64,000 nt of DNA from Bacillota bacterium (GTDB lineage Bacteria; Bacillota; DSM-12270; Thermacetogeniales; Thermacetogeniaceae): NCBI GenBank assembly GCA_013177945.1, contig JABLXW010000014.1, positions 30,286 to 94,285 on the forward strand, read 5' to 3'. The notes beneath the pieces are model-generated. The model saw nothing but the letters and a program-made list of their open reading frames with translations, ran no database searches and was not told where the DNA came from. Within the stretch, counting starts at the first letter, position 1. Each line of letters begins with the position of its first letter. Shown here piece by piece: positions 9,046-18,326 of this stretch. The translations under genes were made by a program, and so were the position numbers.

Positions 9046-10362
9046 TTAGAAAATGTGGTCGTAGGCACGTTCTCCGTGCATGGGGAGATCGAGTCCTCTA
9101 ATCTCCTCCTCGGCGGTTGCCCGGAGTTTTACGACGGCACCCACCACTTTCAGGAGCACGAAAGTGGCGACCGCAGCAAACAACCAACTCGCCATCACAC
9201 CGACGAACTGCACCCAGAGCTGGCCCGGGTTCCCAAAGAAGAGGCCGTTGGCGCCAGCCGGGTTGATGGCCCTGGAAGCAAACAACCCGGTGGCAAGGGC
9301 GCCCCAGGTGCCGCCAATTCCGTGTACACCAAAGACATCCAAAGAATCATCGTAACCAAGTCTGACCTTCAAAACACTCACCGCAAGGTAGCAAACCACA
9401 CCGGCCACAAGACCGATCACCACTGCCGGTACTACGCCTACGTAACCCGAGGCCGGAGTAATGGCCACAAGGCCGGCCACACACCCGCTGGCAGCCCCCA
9501 GTACGGTGGGCTTCCCGTGATGAATCCACTCCGTAAATACCCAGGCCAGGGCCGCAGCGGCGGCCGAGGTATTGGTTACCACAAAGGCACTGGCGGCCAG
9601 CCCGTTTGCCGAAAGGGCGCTTCCGGCATTGAAGCCGAACCAGCCGAACCAGAGAAGGGCTGCCCCCAGCACCGTCATAGGAAGGTCGTGGGGAACCATC
9701 GGTTCACTCCTGTAGCCCAAGCGTCTGCCTAAAACAAGGGCCGTGATCAAACCCGAAACTCCAGAGCTGATATGAACAACAGTGCCCCCGGCAAAATCAA
9801 GGGCTCCTAGATTGCGAAGCCAGCCGCCGACTCCCCACACCCAGTGCGCCAGCGGGTCGTAGATAAAGGTGGTCCACAGCAGAGTGAAGACGAGAAAGGC
9901 TGGAAAACGCATCCTTTCTGCAAAAGATCCCGTGATTAAAGCTGCAGTAATAACGGCAAACATCAGCTGAAAAGCCATAAAGGCCAGGTGGGGGATCGTC
10001 GCGGCATAGTCAGGATTAGGATCCAGGCCTACCCCCTTCAAGCCCAGCCAGGAAAGTTGTCCCAGCAAGTGCATTTTATCGGGGCCGAAAGCCAGGCTGT
10101 AGCCAAAAAGCACCCACTGGACGGAAACCAGACAGATGATAATGAAGCTCTGCATGATGGTGCTCAAAACATTCTTACGCCGCACCATCCCGCCGTAAAA
10201 GAGCGCCAGGCCCGGTGTCATCAACATCACCAGGGCAGCAGAGAGCAGCACAAAAGTAGTATCACCTGTATCTACAGGGGATCCGTTAGCCCAGGCTAAA
10301 CCGGAGGCCCCTAGCCAAAAGAGAAGCAAGAAAAATCCAGCCTGAATCAACCGTCTGAGCAT
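9046..10362 (-). CDS. amt: Ammonium transporter Amt
   Basis: 438 residues from the ATG at 10362, which has GAGGGGG 8 bases upstream; an open extension of 10 codons lacks a better site. A signal-like first segment (RLIQAGFFLLLFWLGASGLAWA) is followed by 11 membrane segments of the Amt/Rh family: VLLSAALVMLMTPGLALFYGG, FAGGTVVHISSGVSGL with the pore histidine, and VFGVHGIGGTWGALATGLF with the second pore histidine. Imports ammonium across the cytoplasmic membrane. Transcribed with glnK behind a palindrome-containing promoter and an antitermination leader. Confidence 0.95.
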   Translation of the reverse strand: MLRRLIQAGFFLLLFWLGASGLAWANGSPVDTGDTTFVLLSAALVMLMTPGLALFYGGMVRRKNVLSTIMQSFIIICLVSVQWVLFGYSLAFGPDKMHLLGQLSWLGLKGVGLDPNPDYAATIPHLAFMAFQLMFAVITAALITGSFAERMRFPAFLVFTLLWTTFIYDPLAHWVWGVGGWLRNLGALDFAGGTVVHISSGVSGLITALVLGRRLGYRSEPMVPHDLPMTVLGAALLWFGWFGFNAGSALSANGLAASAFVVTNTSAAAAALAWVFTEWIHHGKPTVLGAASGCVAGLVAITPASGYVGVVPAVVIGLVAGVVCYLAVSVLKVRLGYDDSLDVFGVHGIGGTWGALATGLFASRAINPAGANGLFFGNPGQLWVQFVGVMASWLFAAVATFVLLKVVGAVVKLRATAEEEIRGLDLPMHGERAYDHIF

Positions 10363-10472
10363 AAAAACAACCCCCTCAAGTATTTTCAGCAACCCTGCAA
10401 TTAATATTGAGGCAGAATTATTGAGGCAAGCCGTAATTCACCACCCCCTTCTCCCAAACAGGCCAGAAACGC

Positions 10473-10551
10473 AAAAGGCCCCTGCCTTCGGGAACTGCCT
10501 CGTTCCCAAAACAGGGGCCTCGCTGCCTTGCCGGTTCCGCAGCCCTGCGGA
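10473..10551 (-). promoter_or_regulatory. ANTAR-type two-hairpin antiterminator and terminator in amt leader
   Basis: Reading the minus strand: hairpin P1 TCCGC-AGGGCT-GCGGA (10536-10551), a 9-base linker, hairpin P2 GGC-AGCGAG-GCC (10516-10527), then a strong terminator with stem GGCCCCTG / CAGGGGCC (10477-10519) and a T run. Both six-base loops have A at 1 and G at 4, the rule for RNAs bound by ANTAR proteins, and the 3' arm of P2 is part of the terminator stem, so P2 and the terminator exclude each other. P2 is only 3 bp here, which makes this copy weaker than the one before glnA. Confidence 0.55.
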
Positions 10552-10646
10552 CGCCCGGCCCGATCTTTTTGCGGCAGAGCCGGGAAACGGTGCGGGAACG
10601 CAAAATCCCCGCATTTTTGCGGGGACTTCCTCATCCCGGGTCCGGC
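10511..10646 (-). repeat. 136-bp leader repeat, copy 1 (amt)
   Basis: Nearly identical to 12958-13093 in front of nifH: I count 3 mismatches in 136 bases. It includes the two ANTAR-type hairpins and an additional hairpin TCCCCGCATTTTTGCGGGGA (10606-10625) followed on the minus strand by ATTTT, which could be an upstream terminator. The repeat is a regulatory leader rather than a mobile element: it has no ends or ORF and sits at the same place in both transcripts. Confidence 0.8.
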
Positions 10647-10676
10647 GCCTGCGCCGCAACATCTTCGTTTGTCTTT

Positions 10677-10733
10677 ATTTTACATGAGTCTCTCAAAAAT
10701 ACAACCCCTTTGGGAAAAGTATTTTGTATACTT
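10677..10733 (-). promoter_or_regulatory. amt promoter with upstream 17-bp palindrome
   Basis: -35 TTGTAT (10699-10704) and -10 TAAAAT (10677-10682), 16 bases apart on the minus strand. The palindrome AAGTAT-N5-ATACTT occupies 10717-10733, 12 bases upstream of the -35 box. The same arrangement occurs before nifH', the EAL gene and glnA. The resulting leader is about 300 nt. Confidence 0.65.
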
Positions 10734-10753
10734 TTTAATCATCATCCTAATGC

Positions 10754-11487
10754 TTAAAAAATGTCCCCCCGTAAAACCCTCTCGACGTTCTGCAGGAAGC
10801 GCTCGCGCCAGGGTCGCATCTTTCTCCATTGCGCCCGGGTCTCCCGAAGCAGTGCCTCAGCGGCCCCGAGCCCGCCAAAAGCCGCCAGCTCATCCGCGTA
10901 AACCCGGGCCCATTCTTCTATCATCTCCGGCGTCACCTCTAGGTGAAACTGAAGCGCCCAGGCGTAACCCCCCGCGTAAATGCCCCATAGACAAACGCCT
11001 GGTTGCTGCAGGTTTCGCCCCTGGCAAGCAAAAACGCTCCGTCTGGTAAACTAAAAGTATCTTCATGCCATTGGAAAACGTCGAACTCCGGAGGCATTCC
11101 GGCGAAAAGGGGAACAACCCGGCCTGCCGGAGTCAGGCGGACCGGGTACCAGCCGATCTCCTTGACCGGATTCGGCCTTACATTTGCTCCCAGCGCCCGG
11201 GCGATCAGCTGACCACCCAGGCAGATCCCCAGCGTCGGCAGCCGTAGTGATACCGCCTTCTTTATTAACTCCTGCACCTGAAAAAGATAGGGGAAGGTTT
11301 CTTCTTCATCGGCTCCCATCGGCCCGCCCAGAATTACAAAGGCATCATAATTCCCAAGGCTTTCCGGCAGGGCTGCACCGGCCTGGTCCATACATCTGAC
11401 GTCAAGCACCCATCCTTTCCGGCAGAGCACATCCTCTAATAACCCTGGCCCCTCACAGGCCACGTGCTGCACCACCAATGCCCGCAA
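10754..11487 (-). pseudogene. Class I glutamine amidotransferase, frameshifted
   Basis: A GMP-synthase-like amidotransferase of about 243 residues in two frames. The first 170 residues include ILGGPMGADEEETFPYL and the nucleophile motif GICLGGQLIARALGA; after a C-run at 10968-10973 (6 bases where 7 restore the frame) the protein continues GYAWALQFHLEVTPEMIEEW, which supplies the catalytic H-x-E, and ends at 10754. TTG start at 11487 with GGGAGGG 6 bases upstream. It lies downstream of nifI2 on the same strand, in the nitrogen island. The catalytic triad would be complete if the frame were intact, so either a recent mutation or a homopolymer sequencing error. Confidence 0.75.
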
Positions 11488-11554
11488 AAAAATCCCTCCC
11501 TTCTTCTGTCCATATTACACGGTCTCGAAACCGCAAGGGCCTTAAGACCTTGCT

Positions 11555-11659
11555 TGCCAGCTGTTCTTCGCAGCAGCAGTGGGTCACCAGAACAAAAGGG
11601 ATCCTCCACTCCCGGTTCAGTGCTTTCAGCTCCTGCTGCAGGTCTTCCCGCAGGCCCCT
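11555..11659 (-). pseudogene. Remnant of an ABC ATPase C-terminal part, possibly ModC
   Basis: Directly after the nifI2 stop and in the same frame the minus strand reads LREDLQQELKALNREW then RIPFVLVTH before diverging. This is the helix and H-loop region of molybdate/sulfate-type importer ATPases (family pattern L..EL..L.RE..IPFVLVTHD). There is no start, no Walker motifs and no continuation, so it is a fragment. Molybdate transporters often accompany nitrogenase operons, which fits decay of a former nif cluster here. Assignment rests on about 25 residues. Confidence 0.4.
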
Positions 11660-12025
11660 TCACAAAATTGCTGCCGTGCCCCGCTCCTGGGTGCGGATCC
11701 GTACCGCGTCCTCTACCGGGCAGACGAAAACCCGTCCGTCGCCGATTTCACCCGTCCGGTTGACCTTGATGATGGCACCCACAACCAGGAGAACGTCCTC
11801 ATCATCGACGACGAGAGAAATCAGCCGCTTTGGAACGTACTTCATGCTCCCCTGCTGGCTCAGCACTTCCGGCGAAACCTGGAACGATACCTCCCCTGCA
11901 AGACCCTTTTGCTTCCCCCGGCCCAGCACCCTCCAGGCGGTCAGGGCCGGAAAACCCAGTGCCGCCAGAACTTCTTTCGTCCTGGTCATCTTGTTAGACC
12001 GGATGATGGCAATGATTTCCTTCAA
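11660..12025 (-). CDS. nifI2: NifI2, nitrogenase-associated PII-like protein
   Basis: 121 residues. The N-terminus MKEIIAIIRSNKMTRTKEVL and the end RTGEIGDGRVFVCPVEDAVRIRT are PII signatures, while the long altered T-loop region (GRGKQKGLAGEVSFQVSPEV then KYVPKRLISLVV) is typical of NifI2. In methanogens and clostridia NifI1 and NifI2 form a complex that binds dinitrogenase and inhibits it when 2-oxoglutarate is low. TTG start at 12025 with AAGGAGG 8 bases upstream. Third gene of nifH'-nifI1-nifI2; no nifD follows, so its normal target is missing. Confidence 0.88.
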   Translation of the reverse strand: MKEIIAIIRSNKMTRTKEVLAALGFPALTAWRVLGRGKQKGLAGEVSFQVSPEVLSQQGSMKYVPKRLISLVVDDEDVLLVVGAIIKVNRTGEIGDGRVFVCPVEDAVRIRTQERGTAAIL

Positions 12026-12061
12026 CCTGGCTCCCTCCTTCCAAAACCGTTCAACCTTCTC

Positions 12062-12361
12062 TTACAACCCCTTGCTTCCAGTCCTCACCGTGTAGGCCTC
12101 CTCCACCGGGCTGATGAAAATCTTCCCGTCTCCGAAGTGGCCGGTGTAGGCAGCCCGGCTGATAATCTCCACAATTTCCTCTACATTTTCGTCTTCGGCG
12201 ACCAGCATCAACATTGTCTTAATGTCGCGAGCCTGGATCCCCTTCTGCTTGCCCCGGCCGATAACGTCCATTTTCGTCAGGGCAACGTACCCTGCTCCGG
12301 CGAGGGCGTCTGCCACATCTTCGGCCTTTTCAGGTCGCACGATCGCACGAATCATTTTCAT
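12062..12361 (-). CDS. nifI1: NifI1, nitrogenase-associated PII-like protein
   Basis: 99 residues from the ATG at 12361, which has AGGAGG 9 bases upstream. MKMIRAIVRPEKAEDVADAL and GHFGDGKIFISPVEEAYTVRT are PII signatures; the short T-loop GRGKQKGIQARDI is the NifI1 type. It forms the regulatory pair with NifI2. The gene begins 13 bases after the truncated nifH stop, the same order (H-I1-I2) as in intact nif operons of methanogens and clostridia. Confidence 0.88.
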   Translation of the reverse strand: MKMIRAIVRPEKAEDVADALAGAGYVALTKMDVIGRGKQKGIQARDIKTMLMLVAEDENVEEIVEIISRAAYTGHFGDGKIFISPVEEAYTVRTGSKGL

Positions 12362-12374
12362 CAGGTTCAACCTC

Positions 12375-12878
<504 letters not shown>

Positions 12879-12921
12879 TTAAACAGCAACCCAGCACATC
12901 GAAATTGCTACTTCCCAGAAC

Positions 12922-12998
12922 AAAAGCCCCTGTTCCAGGAACTACTTTGTTCCTCAAACAGGGGCATCGCTGCCTTGCCGGTTCCGCAGCCCTGCGGA
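12922..12998 (-). promoter_or_regulatory. ANTAR-type two-hairpin antiterminator and terminator in nifH leader
   Basis: Same architecture as before amt: P1 TCCGC-AGGGCT-GCGGA (12983-12998), P2 GGC-AGCGAT-GCC (12963-12974) and a terminator with stem GCCCCTG / CAGGGGC (12926-12965) followed by TTTTG. Loops have A at 1 and G at 4. Compared with the amt copy, the P2 loop base 6 differs (T for G) and the terminator loop is unrelated in sequence, yet both pairings are kept. Confidence 0.55.
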
Positions 12999-13093
12999 CG
13001 CCCGGCCTGATCTTTTTGCGGCAGAGCCGGGAAACGGTGCGGGAACGCAAAATCCCCGCATTTTTGCGGGGACTCCCTCATCCCGGGTCCGGC
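12958..13093 (-). repeat. 136-bp leader repeat, copy 2 (nifH)
   Basis: Partner of 10511-10646 with about 3 differences. Includes the hairpin TCCCCGCATTTTTGCGGGGA at 13053-13072. A shorter related hairpin (CCCCG...CGGGG at 14611-14631) with the same flanking CTCCTCATCCCG occurs in the leader of the EAL gene. Confidence 0.8.
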
Positions 13094-13120
13094 TGCCTCG
13101 CCGAAGCTTTTTTGTAAAAC

Positions 13121-13178
13121 TTTATAACACGTCCGATGAGAAGATGCAATCCCTTTTGCGTAAGTATTATGTATACTT
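13121..13178 (-). promoter_or_regulatory. nifH-nifI1-nifI2 promoter with 17-bp palindrome
   Basis: -35 TTGCAT (13144-13149), 17-base spacer, -10 TATAAA (13121-13126). The palindrome AAGTAT-N5-ATACTT lies at 13162-13178, 12 bases upstream of the -35 box, matching amt and glnA. A leader of about 265 nt results. Confidence 0.65.
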
Positions 13179-13218
13179 TTTTGGCTGCATCATCCACTCC
13201 ACCCCGCCTGCTTTGTGG

Positions 13219-14421
13219 TCACGGGACTCTTTCTTCTGCTCCGGCGAACCCCTCGGAATCAGCCTCCAGGTCAATAAACAGAAAGCGGTCGGCGCCCAGA
13301 GGATAAACGAACGTGCGAACGGGCCGGCACGATTCCAGATCCAGATACGCGGCTGAGAGGACCCCTTGCCTTTTCCGGGCGGCTTCGACCACGTACGGGA
13401 AAAAATATGGCCTCCAGCACCAGTTGCGCCCGACGTACCCGTACTGCGGAAGCCAGTTACCCGTGCCGTTTTTGACGTAGTTGGGCGTTTTCTGATACCC
13501 GTAACTGTCACAAACATAAACCCTGATCCACGATGGGGGCGCAGCGCGAAGCAACTGACTGAGGCATTCGTCCAGACGGTCGGCAGCGCCCGACACATCG
13601 TTCAACAGCGCGTTCATCTGCGCGGCGATCTCCAGCTCGCCAGTCCAGCGTTTAACCTTTCCGCTCACGTAACGATCCAATTCTCGGGCGATCAAATCCG
13701 CCAGACTATCCTCGGGCAGCAGTTCCGGTTGTGGCGGAGCCAAGAAATAACCCTGAAAATACCGGACGCCGGCATCAAGCCCTGCCAGGAACTGCTCTTC
13801 GGTCTCTACGCCCTCCAGCACCAGGTTTAAGCCTGTTTCGTGGGCAAAAAGGCCAAGAACTTTCAGCAGGGAGCAGAAGAGCGCTTTGTTACTGGTATCT
13901 CCTGGTAACGCGGTGCTGATCTTTAAAAAGTCCGGCTTGAGGACAAAAATCCTTTCAAGGTTGTTAAATTCAAGCCCGAAGTCGTCGAGCGCAACTTTGC
14001 AACCGGCTTCGCGGTATCTGCCAGCGAGTTCGGCCAGATCCTTTGGGGCCACGGAAGCTCCCGCCTCGCTTATTTCAATCACGATCCGGTCACCTGATAT
14101 ACCATACGTTTGCAGGTAGTCGACGGTCGGCAGGCGTTCGGCGCGGCCAAGAAACGGGTAAACCCACTGCGGCTGGATATTCAGAAATACTTTGGCTCCG
14201 ATACCCGCAGCAGCTACCTGCTCCAGGGCTTTCTGCCGTATCAGGCGGTCGGCCTTAACCTTGGCGCGCTCGGGAACTGCCGGATCGTGGAAAAAGGGCC
14301 CGAGGCTGTAAACACCACCTGGTGTCTGTACCCGGCCCAGCACTTCGTAACCGGCTATTTTTCCCGCATCCACCGCTATTATCGGTTGAAAGAAAGGGAC
14401 TATCGCATCGTCCTCCGGCAA
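13219..14421 (-). CDS. EAL-domain c-di-GMP phosphodiesterase, YkuI type
   Basis: 400 residues. Residues 1-240 are an EAL domain: the ExL glutamate (GYEVLGR), NIQP asparagine, EISE glutamate, ALDDFG aspartates, FLKI lysine, EGVET glutamate and QGY glutamine are all present, so catalysis is likely. Residues 270-390 match the YkuI C-terminal PAS-like domain (WIRVYVCDSYGYQKTPNYV, NWCWRPYFFPYVVEA, LSAAYLDLES). Cytoplasmic, no membrane segment. TTG start; the nearest purine-rich site is 13 or more bases upstream. Its promoter carries the palindrome shared by the nitrogen genes, suggesting that c-di-GMP turnover is tied to nitrogen status. Confidence 0.85.
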   Translation of the reverse strand: MPEDDAIVPFFQPIIAVDAGKIAGYEVLGRVQTPGGVYSLGPFFHDPAVPERAKVKADRLIRQKALEQVAAAGIGAKVFLNIQPQWVYPFLGRAERLPTVDYLQTYGISGDRIVIEISEAGASVAPKDLAELAGRYREAGCKVALDDFGLEFNNLERIFVLKPDFLKISTALPGDTSNKALFCSLLKVLGLFAHETGLNLVLEGVETEEQFLAGLDAGVRYFQGYFLAPPQPELLPEDSLADLIARELDRYVSGKVKRWTGELEIAAQMNALLNDVSGAADRLDECLSQLLRAAPPSWIRVYVCDSYGYQKTPNYVKNGTGNWLPQYGYVGRNWCWRPYFFPYVVEAARKRQGVLSAAYLDLESCRPVRTFVYPLGADRFLFIDLEADSEGFAGAEERVP

Positions 14422-14610
14422 GTTAATCCCACGCCCCCTCCCCCGTTCCGTTCACGGCGAGGTCTGCTCCCGACCCCCACCGGCCTGCCCTCCGATCCGC
14501 AGATAGTCTACGTTTCCTCACCCTGCGGGTAACGGCTCACCGGTCCAGCCGCCGTGCGGCCCCCAGCATCACGCTTGTTATCATTCGTAAAACGAGGGGA
14601 AAAGCAAAGC

Positions 14611-14744
14611 CCCCGTACTGTTTTTACGGGGACCTCCTCATCCCGAAGCCCGACTGCTTCGCCGAAATACTTTAGTTTTCTAATTATTTTTACACGAGTC
14701 TCTCAAAAATACAACCCCTTTGGGAAAAAGTATTTTGTATACTT
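14611..14744 (-). promoter_or_regulatory. Promoter, palindrome and leader hairpin of the EAL gene
   Basis: Palindrome AAGTAT-N5-ATACTT (14728-14744), -35 TTGTAT (14709-14714) and weak -10 TAAAAA (14687-14692). The 50 bases around palindrome and -35 are almost identical to the amt promoter. A hairpin with stem CCCCGT / ACGGGG (14611-14631) is shared with the amt and nifH leaders, but I find no second hairpin pair with ANTAR-type loops in the remaining 190 leader bases (14422-14610). 14745-14912 contains nothing I recognise. Confidence 0.55.
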
Positions 14745-14912
14745 TTAACTCCTCCGTCGGCACCCTCAGTCTGATGTCCTTCAATTAGAAGTTATCCTGG
14801 AGTATTGCAAAAATGCAAAGAGCATCATGATAAGGTTGGTTTTAGAAAAAGTCCGGATTTCCGCAAAGTGCCTTTTAACACGCAATTTTTTTTGGAGAAG
14901 GATAGAAAAGGT

Positions 14913-15491
14913 TCAGAGCGCGGCGAAGATCTCTTTTGCTTCTGCCTCAAACCCCTGCAAAACAAGGGATTTAACCTTTCCCTCCGCTTCGACCCTCTGG
15001 TTCAGGGAAAATTTACCCTCCTGCCCCACATATACTTCAACACTTTTGTCTTCGGGATCCACAATCCAGTATTCTTTCACTCCGTGGGCGGCATAGGTCC
15101 TCGCCTTTTTCTTTAAATCGTAATAGGCGGTGGAGGGAGATAAAATCTCGATTACCAGATCGGGAGCGCCGTTGATTCTGGCAGGCTCGATGATCTGGAA
15201 CCTGTCTTTCGCAACAAAAACAATGTCAGGCTGGTAAGTTTCCTTTTCTTCGAAATAGACATCTATGGGTGCAGAAAAAACCATACCCAGGTTCTTCGCA
15301 GTAATAAAAGCAAAAATCCACCCTCCCAAGCGCATAGAAATAGCTTGATGATAAGTTGTCGGCGACGGAGTCATCACCAGCTTGCCTCCTATGAGCTGGT
15401 AGGGAGCCCCCTCGGGCAGCAGGGCGTAATCCTCATAGGTATAAACTTCTTTCTGGGGAATTTTGATCTCTCCCGGCGACAGGCTCATCAA
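14913..15491 (-). CDS. Uma2-family (DUF820) putative endonuclease
   Basis: 192 residues. The family core is plain: LMPEGAPYQLIGGKLVMTPSP-like N-terminus (here LPEGAPYQLIGG), PDIVFVAK near residue 93, and the PD-(D/E)xK-like centre PDLVIEILSPST followed by KKARTYAAHGVKEYWIVDPE. Uma2 proteins are common as multiple copies in thermophilic Firmicutes and cyanobacteria; their nuclease role is predicted from fold and not proven. Single-gene unit. A GATCTTTGATGAGCC start region has no obvious strong ribosome site. Confidence 0.85.
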   Translation of the reverse strand: MMSLSPGEIKIPQKEVYTYEDYALLPEGAPYQLIGGKLVMTPSPTTYHQAISMRLGGWIFAFITAKNLGMVFSAPIDVYFEEKETYQPDIVFVAKDRFQIIEPARINGAPDLVIEILSPSTAYYDLKKKARTYAAHGVKEYWIVDPEDKSVEVYVGQEGKFSLNQRVEAEGKVKSLVLQGFEAEAKEIFAAL

Positions 15492-15523
15492 AGATCCACC
15501 ACCCTTCTGTGCTTACACATATT

Positions 15524-15700
15524 TTAACACGAATTTTTCCTTTCAGGAAAGCTTTTCATTAAGTGGTCCGGGATAAGCCCAAATCTTTCTTCAATAAGTG
15601 GCAGGCTCTTGCGCTCCCACCCCGCCTCCCTTCTGGTCACGTTTTTGTGATGATGAGCATAATTATAGAAGAAGAGGTGGCAACGGCGCCATGAGTTTTC
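15524..15700 (-). pseudogene. Fragment of an unrecognised protein
   Basis: An open stretch on the minus strand reads RRCHLFFYNYAHHHKNVTRR, then EAGWERKSLPLIEERFGLIP and PDHLMKSFPERKN. Composition looks protein-like and the style (short basic C-terminal piece) would fit a transposase or integrase remnant, but there is no credible start and no motif. It lies in the 280-base gap between the Uma2 gene and asnB. Confidence 0.25.
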
Positions 15701-15777
15701 TGCAAAACGAGGGCGCCGCTTACTTTTATCCAGACCCAACCGCCGTTCAATTTTCTTATCCAGAGGAGTTGAGTGAG

Positions 15778-17624
15778 ATGTGCGGAATCGCAGGCTGGAT
15801 CGACCGGGAAAGAGACCTCACCCGGGAACTCCCGGTTCTCGAAAAGATGAGGGAAAGCCTGGCGCACCGGGGGCCCGATGCCGCAGGGATGTGGGTCTCG
15901 CCCGCGGCCGCCCTGGTGCACCGCCGCCTGATTGTGGTGGACCCGCAGGGAGGGGAGCAGCCCATGGTGCGGAGGCGCGGCGAGCGCTGCTGCGTCATCA
16001 CCTACAACGGCGAACTGTACAACACCAGGGAGTTGCGCCGCGAACTGGAGGCGCTGGGGCATGTTTTTCGCGGCTACTCGGACACCGAGGTGCTGCTGGC
16101 CTCTTACGTGGAATGGGGGAGGGAGTGCGTGGCGCGCCTCAACGGGATCTTCGCCTTCGCCATCTGGGACGAGGCCGACCAGAGCCTGTTCTTAGCGCGC
16201 GACCGCCTGGGGGTGAAGCCCCTCTTCTACTGCCGGCAGGGGAACGCCTTCCTCTTCGGGTCGGAGCTGAAAGCGCTCCTCGCCCACCCCCATGGTCAGG
16301 CCAGAGATCGATGCCGAAGGCCTGGCCGAAATCCTGGTCATGGGCCCCGGTCGGACGCCGGGGCACGGGGTTTTCCGCGGGGTTAAAGAACTCAAGCCCG
16401 GCTGGTGCCTGGTCTGGAACCGCTACGGAATCCGCGCGCAGCAGTACTGGAGGCTTGAGAGCCAGCCGCACCGGGACGACCCGGAAACCACCGCAGCCAG
16501 GATCCGCTCCCTCCTGGAGGATACGGTCGAGCGGCAGCTGGTTTCCGACGTCCCGGTCTGCGCCCTCCTTTCGGGCGGCCTTGATTCCAGCGCCATCACG
16601 GCCCTTGCCGCCCGCGCCTGCGAGCAGAAGGGCCTTGGGCCCCTTGACACCTACTCTGTGGATTATGTCGACCAAGGCCGCTACTTCCGTGCGAACCTGT
16701 ACGAGCGGGACGCCGACCTTCCCTGGGCGGAAAAGGTCTCTGCCCGGTTGGGGACACGCCACCACCACATCACCATCGGGACAGATGAACTGGCGGAAGC
16801 CCTCGAAGCAGCCCTCCGCGCCCGCGACCTGCCCGGCATGGCCGACATCGACGCCTCCCTCTACCTTTTCTGCAGGGAAATCAAAAAGGGGGCTACTGTT
16901 GCCGTCTCCGGGGAAGCGGCAGATGAGATCTTCGGCGGCTACCCCTGGTTTTACCGTGAGGACAGCCTGAACTGCGGCACCTTTCCCTGGAACCGGATGC
17001 TCCCCGAACGGATGCGCCTCTTCTCCCCCGAACTCCGCGCCAGAATCCGGCCTGAGGAGTACCTTGCCGAACGGTACCGTGAGGCCATCGCAGAGGTGCC
17101 CCGCCTGCCGGGGGAGGATCCCTTTGAGGCCCGGATGCGGGAGATGCTGTACCTGAACATCACCAGGTTCATGCCGATCCTCCTCGAGCGCAAAGATCGG
17201 ATGAGCATGGCGGTCGGCCTCGAGGTGCGGGTTCCTTACTGCGACCACCGCCTGGTGGAGTACGCCTGGAACATCCCCTGGAGGATGAAAACCTGCGGCC
17301 GGAGAGAAAAAGGGATCCTGGCGCCGCGCCCTGAAGGGGCTGCTGCCGGAGGAGGTGCTTGCAAGGCGGAAAAGCCCGTACCCCAAGACCCACCACCCCG
17401 CCTACCTGGAGGCGGTCCGCGCCCGCGCCCGGGAGATCCTGAGCGACCCAAACTCCCCGCTCCTCCCTCTGCTCAACGCGGCGGCGGTGCGGGAGGTGGT
17501 GGATTCCGGCGCCCGGGAGTTCGACCCGGCCTGGTTCAGCCAGCTCATGGGGGGCGCCCAGCTTCTCGCCTACCTCGTCCAGCTGGACATGTGGCTGCGG
17601 GAATACCGTGTAGCGATCACCTGA
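15778..17624 (+). pseudogene. asnB: Asparagine synthetase (glutamine-hydrolysing), two frameshifts
   Basis: About 615 residues spread over three frames. The ATG at 15778 follows GAGGAG by 9 bases and gives MCGIAG, so Cys1 of the glutaminase is present; RGPD and NGELYNT follow. The first break is a C-run at 16287-16291 (one C too many); the synthetase domain then continues with LSGGLDSSAITALAA (ATP pyrophosphatase P-loop), VSGEAADEIFGGYPWF and FMPILLERKDRMSMAVGLEVRVPY. The second break is an extra G at 17320-17321; removing it restores ILRRALKGLLPEEVLARRKSP to the stop at 17624. Both are single-base gains. Converts aspartate and glutamine to asparagine in the intact family. Confidence 0.8.
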
Positions 17625-17766
17625 ACTCCAAAGGAACACCCGGCTCGGCAGCCCCTTGCTTCAACTCCCCAGGCTGCCGAAAACAGGTAATACTGCCCAT
17701 TACCAACGATCGCTCCCGAAGAGTTTTTCCCGTCCCATGTCACACTCTGAATCTGTGATAAGTCCC

Positions 17767-18306
17767 TTAACCGGTTTCCCCAACGGGCAGAAGCTGATAG
17801 ATTGCAAAGCCATCTTTCCGGAAGGCCATGTTAAAACATTTCCCGTCAGGTGATACCTGAAACATCTCCCCCGTGCTCAGGTTTGGCGGATACTCCTTCG
17901 GACGCTCTTTTTCCAGGGTGACCCGGTACTCACTCTTCCTGGCCAGGTCGCGGGAGAAAACCACAACGTAGAAGTCGCTAGTTCCCATCAGGCTGGCCGG
18001 TTTAACGCCAACATAAATATTTCCTTTCTGATCGCTGCCCCGGTAGAAAACATTCACGCCTTCCCTCTCGAAAATTGGGACAGTGAAATCGTAAGCTTTT
18101 AACTTTACCTGCCAGGGCCCCTCCCGAGTATCAATTTCGTAAAAGGGAGTATCTTTATAAATCCCGGCGTAGCGCTCGCTTTTAACTCCAAGCAATTTTC
18201 CTTCGGCATCGACAACGGCTGCGAAAGGCGCCTGATCCAGCCCGTTACCCCACCCCTCGGGCGGAGCATCGCGGCGAACCATAAAAAGAGACCTCTTTTT
18301 CCACAT
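17767..18306 (-). CDS. Hypothetical protein
   Basis: 179 residues, not recognised. ATG at 18306 has GGAGGTG 8 bases upstream, so translation is likely. The protein is rich in beta-type strands (VDAEGKLLGVKSERYAGIY; NIYVGVKPASLMGTSDFYVVVFSRD; YRVTLEKERPKEYPP) and has no signal peptide, membrane segment or cysteine cluster. It ends convergently against asnB, 142 bases away. No function proposed. Confidence 0.6.
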   Translation of the reverse strand: MWKKRSLFMVRRDAPPEGWGNGLDQAPFAAVVDAEGKLLGVKSERYAGIYKDTPFYEIDTREGPWQVKLKAYDFTVPIFEREGVNVFYRGSDQKGNIYVGVKPASLMGTSDFYVVVFSRDLARKSEYRVTLEKERPKEYPPNLSTGEMFQVSPDGKCFNMAFRKDGFAIYQLLPVGETG

Positions 18307-18326
18307 TTTTTCTTCACCTCCAAAGA

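Noticed and set aside
10401..10700. Mobile element or IS end formed by the 136-bp repeat
   Set aside because: No inverted ends, target duplication or transposase; both copies sit at the same distance between promoter and gene and contain conserved regulatory hairpins.
14422..14686. c-di-GMP riboswitch in the leader of the EAL gene
   Set aside because: I looked for the conserved GEMM-I core and did not find it; the leader only shares a short hairpin with the amt and nifH leaders.
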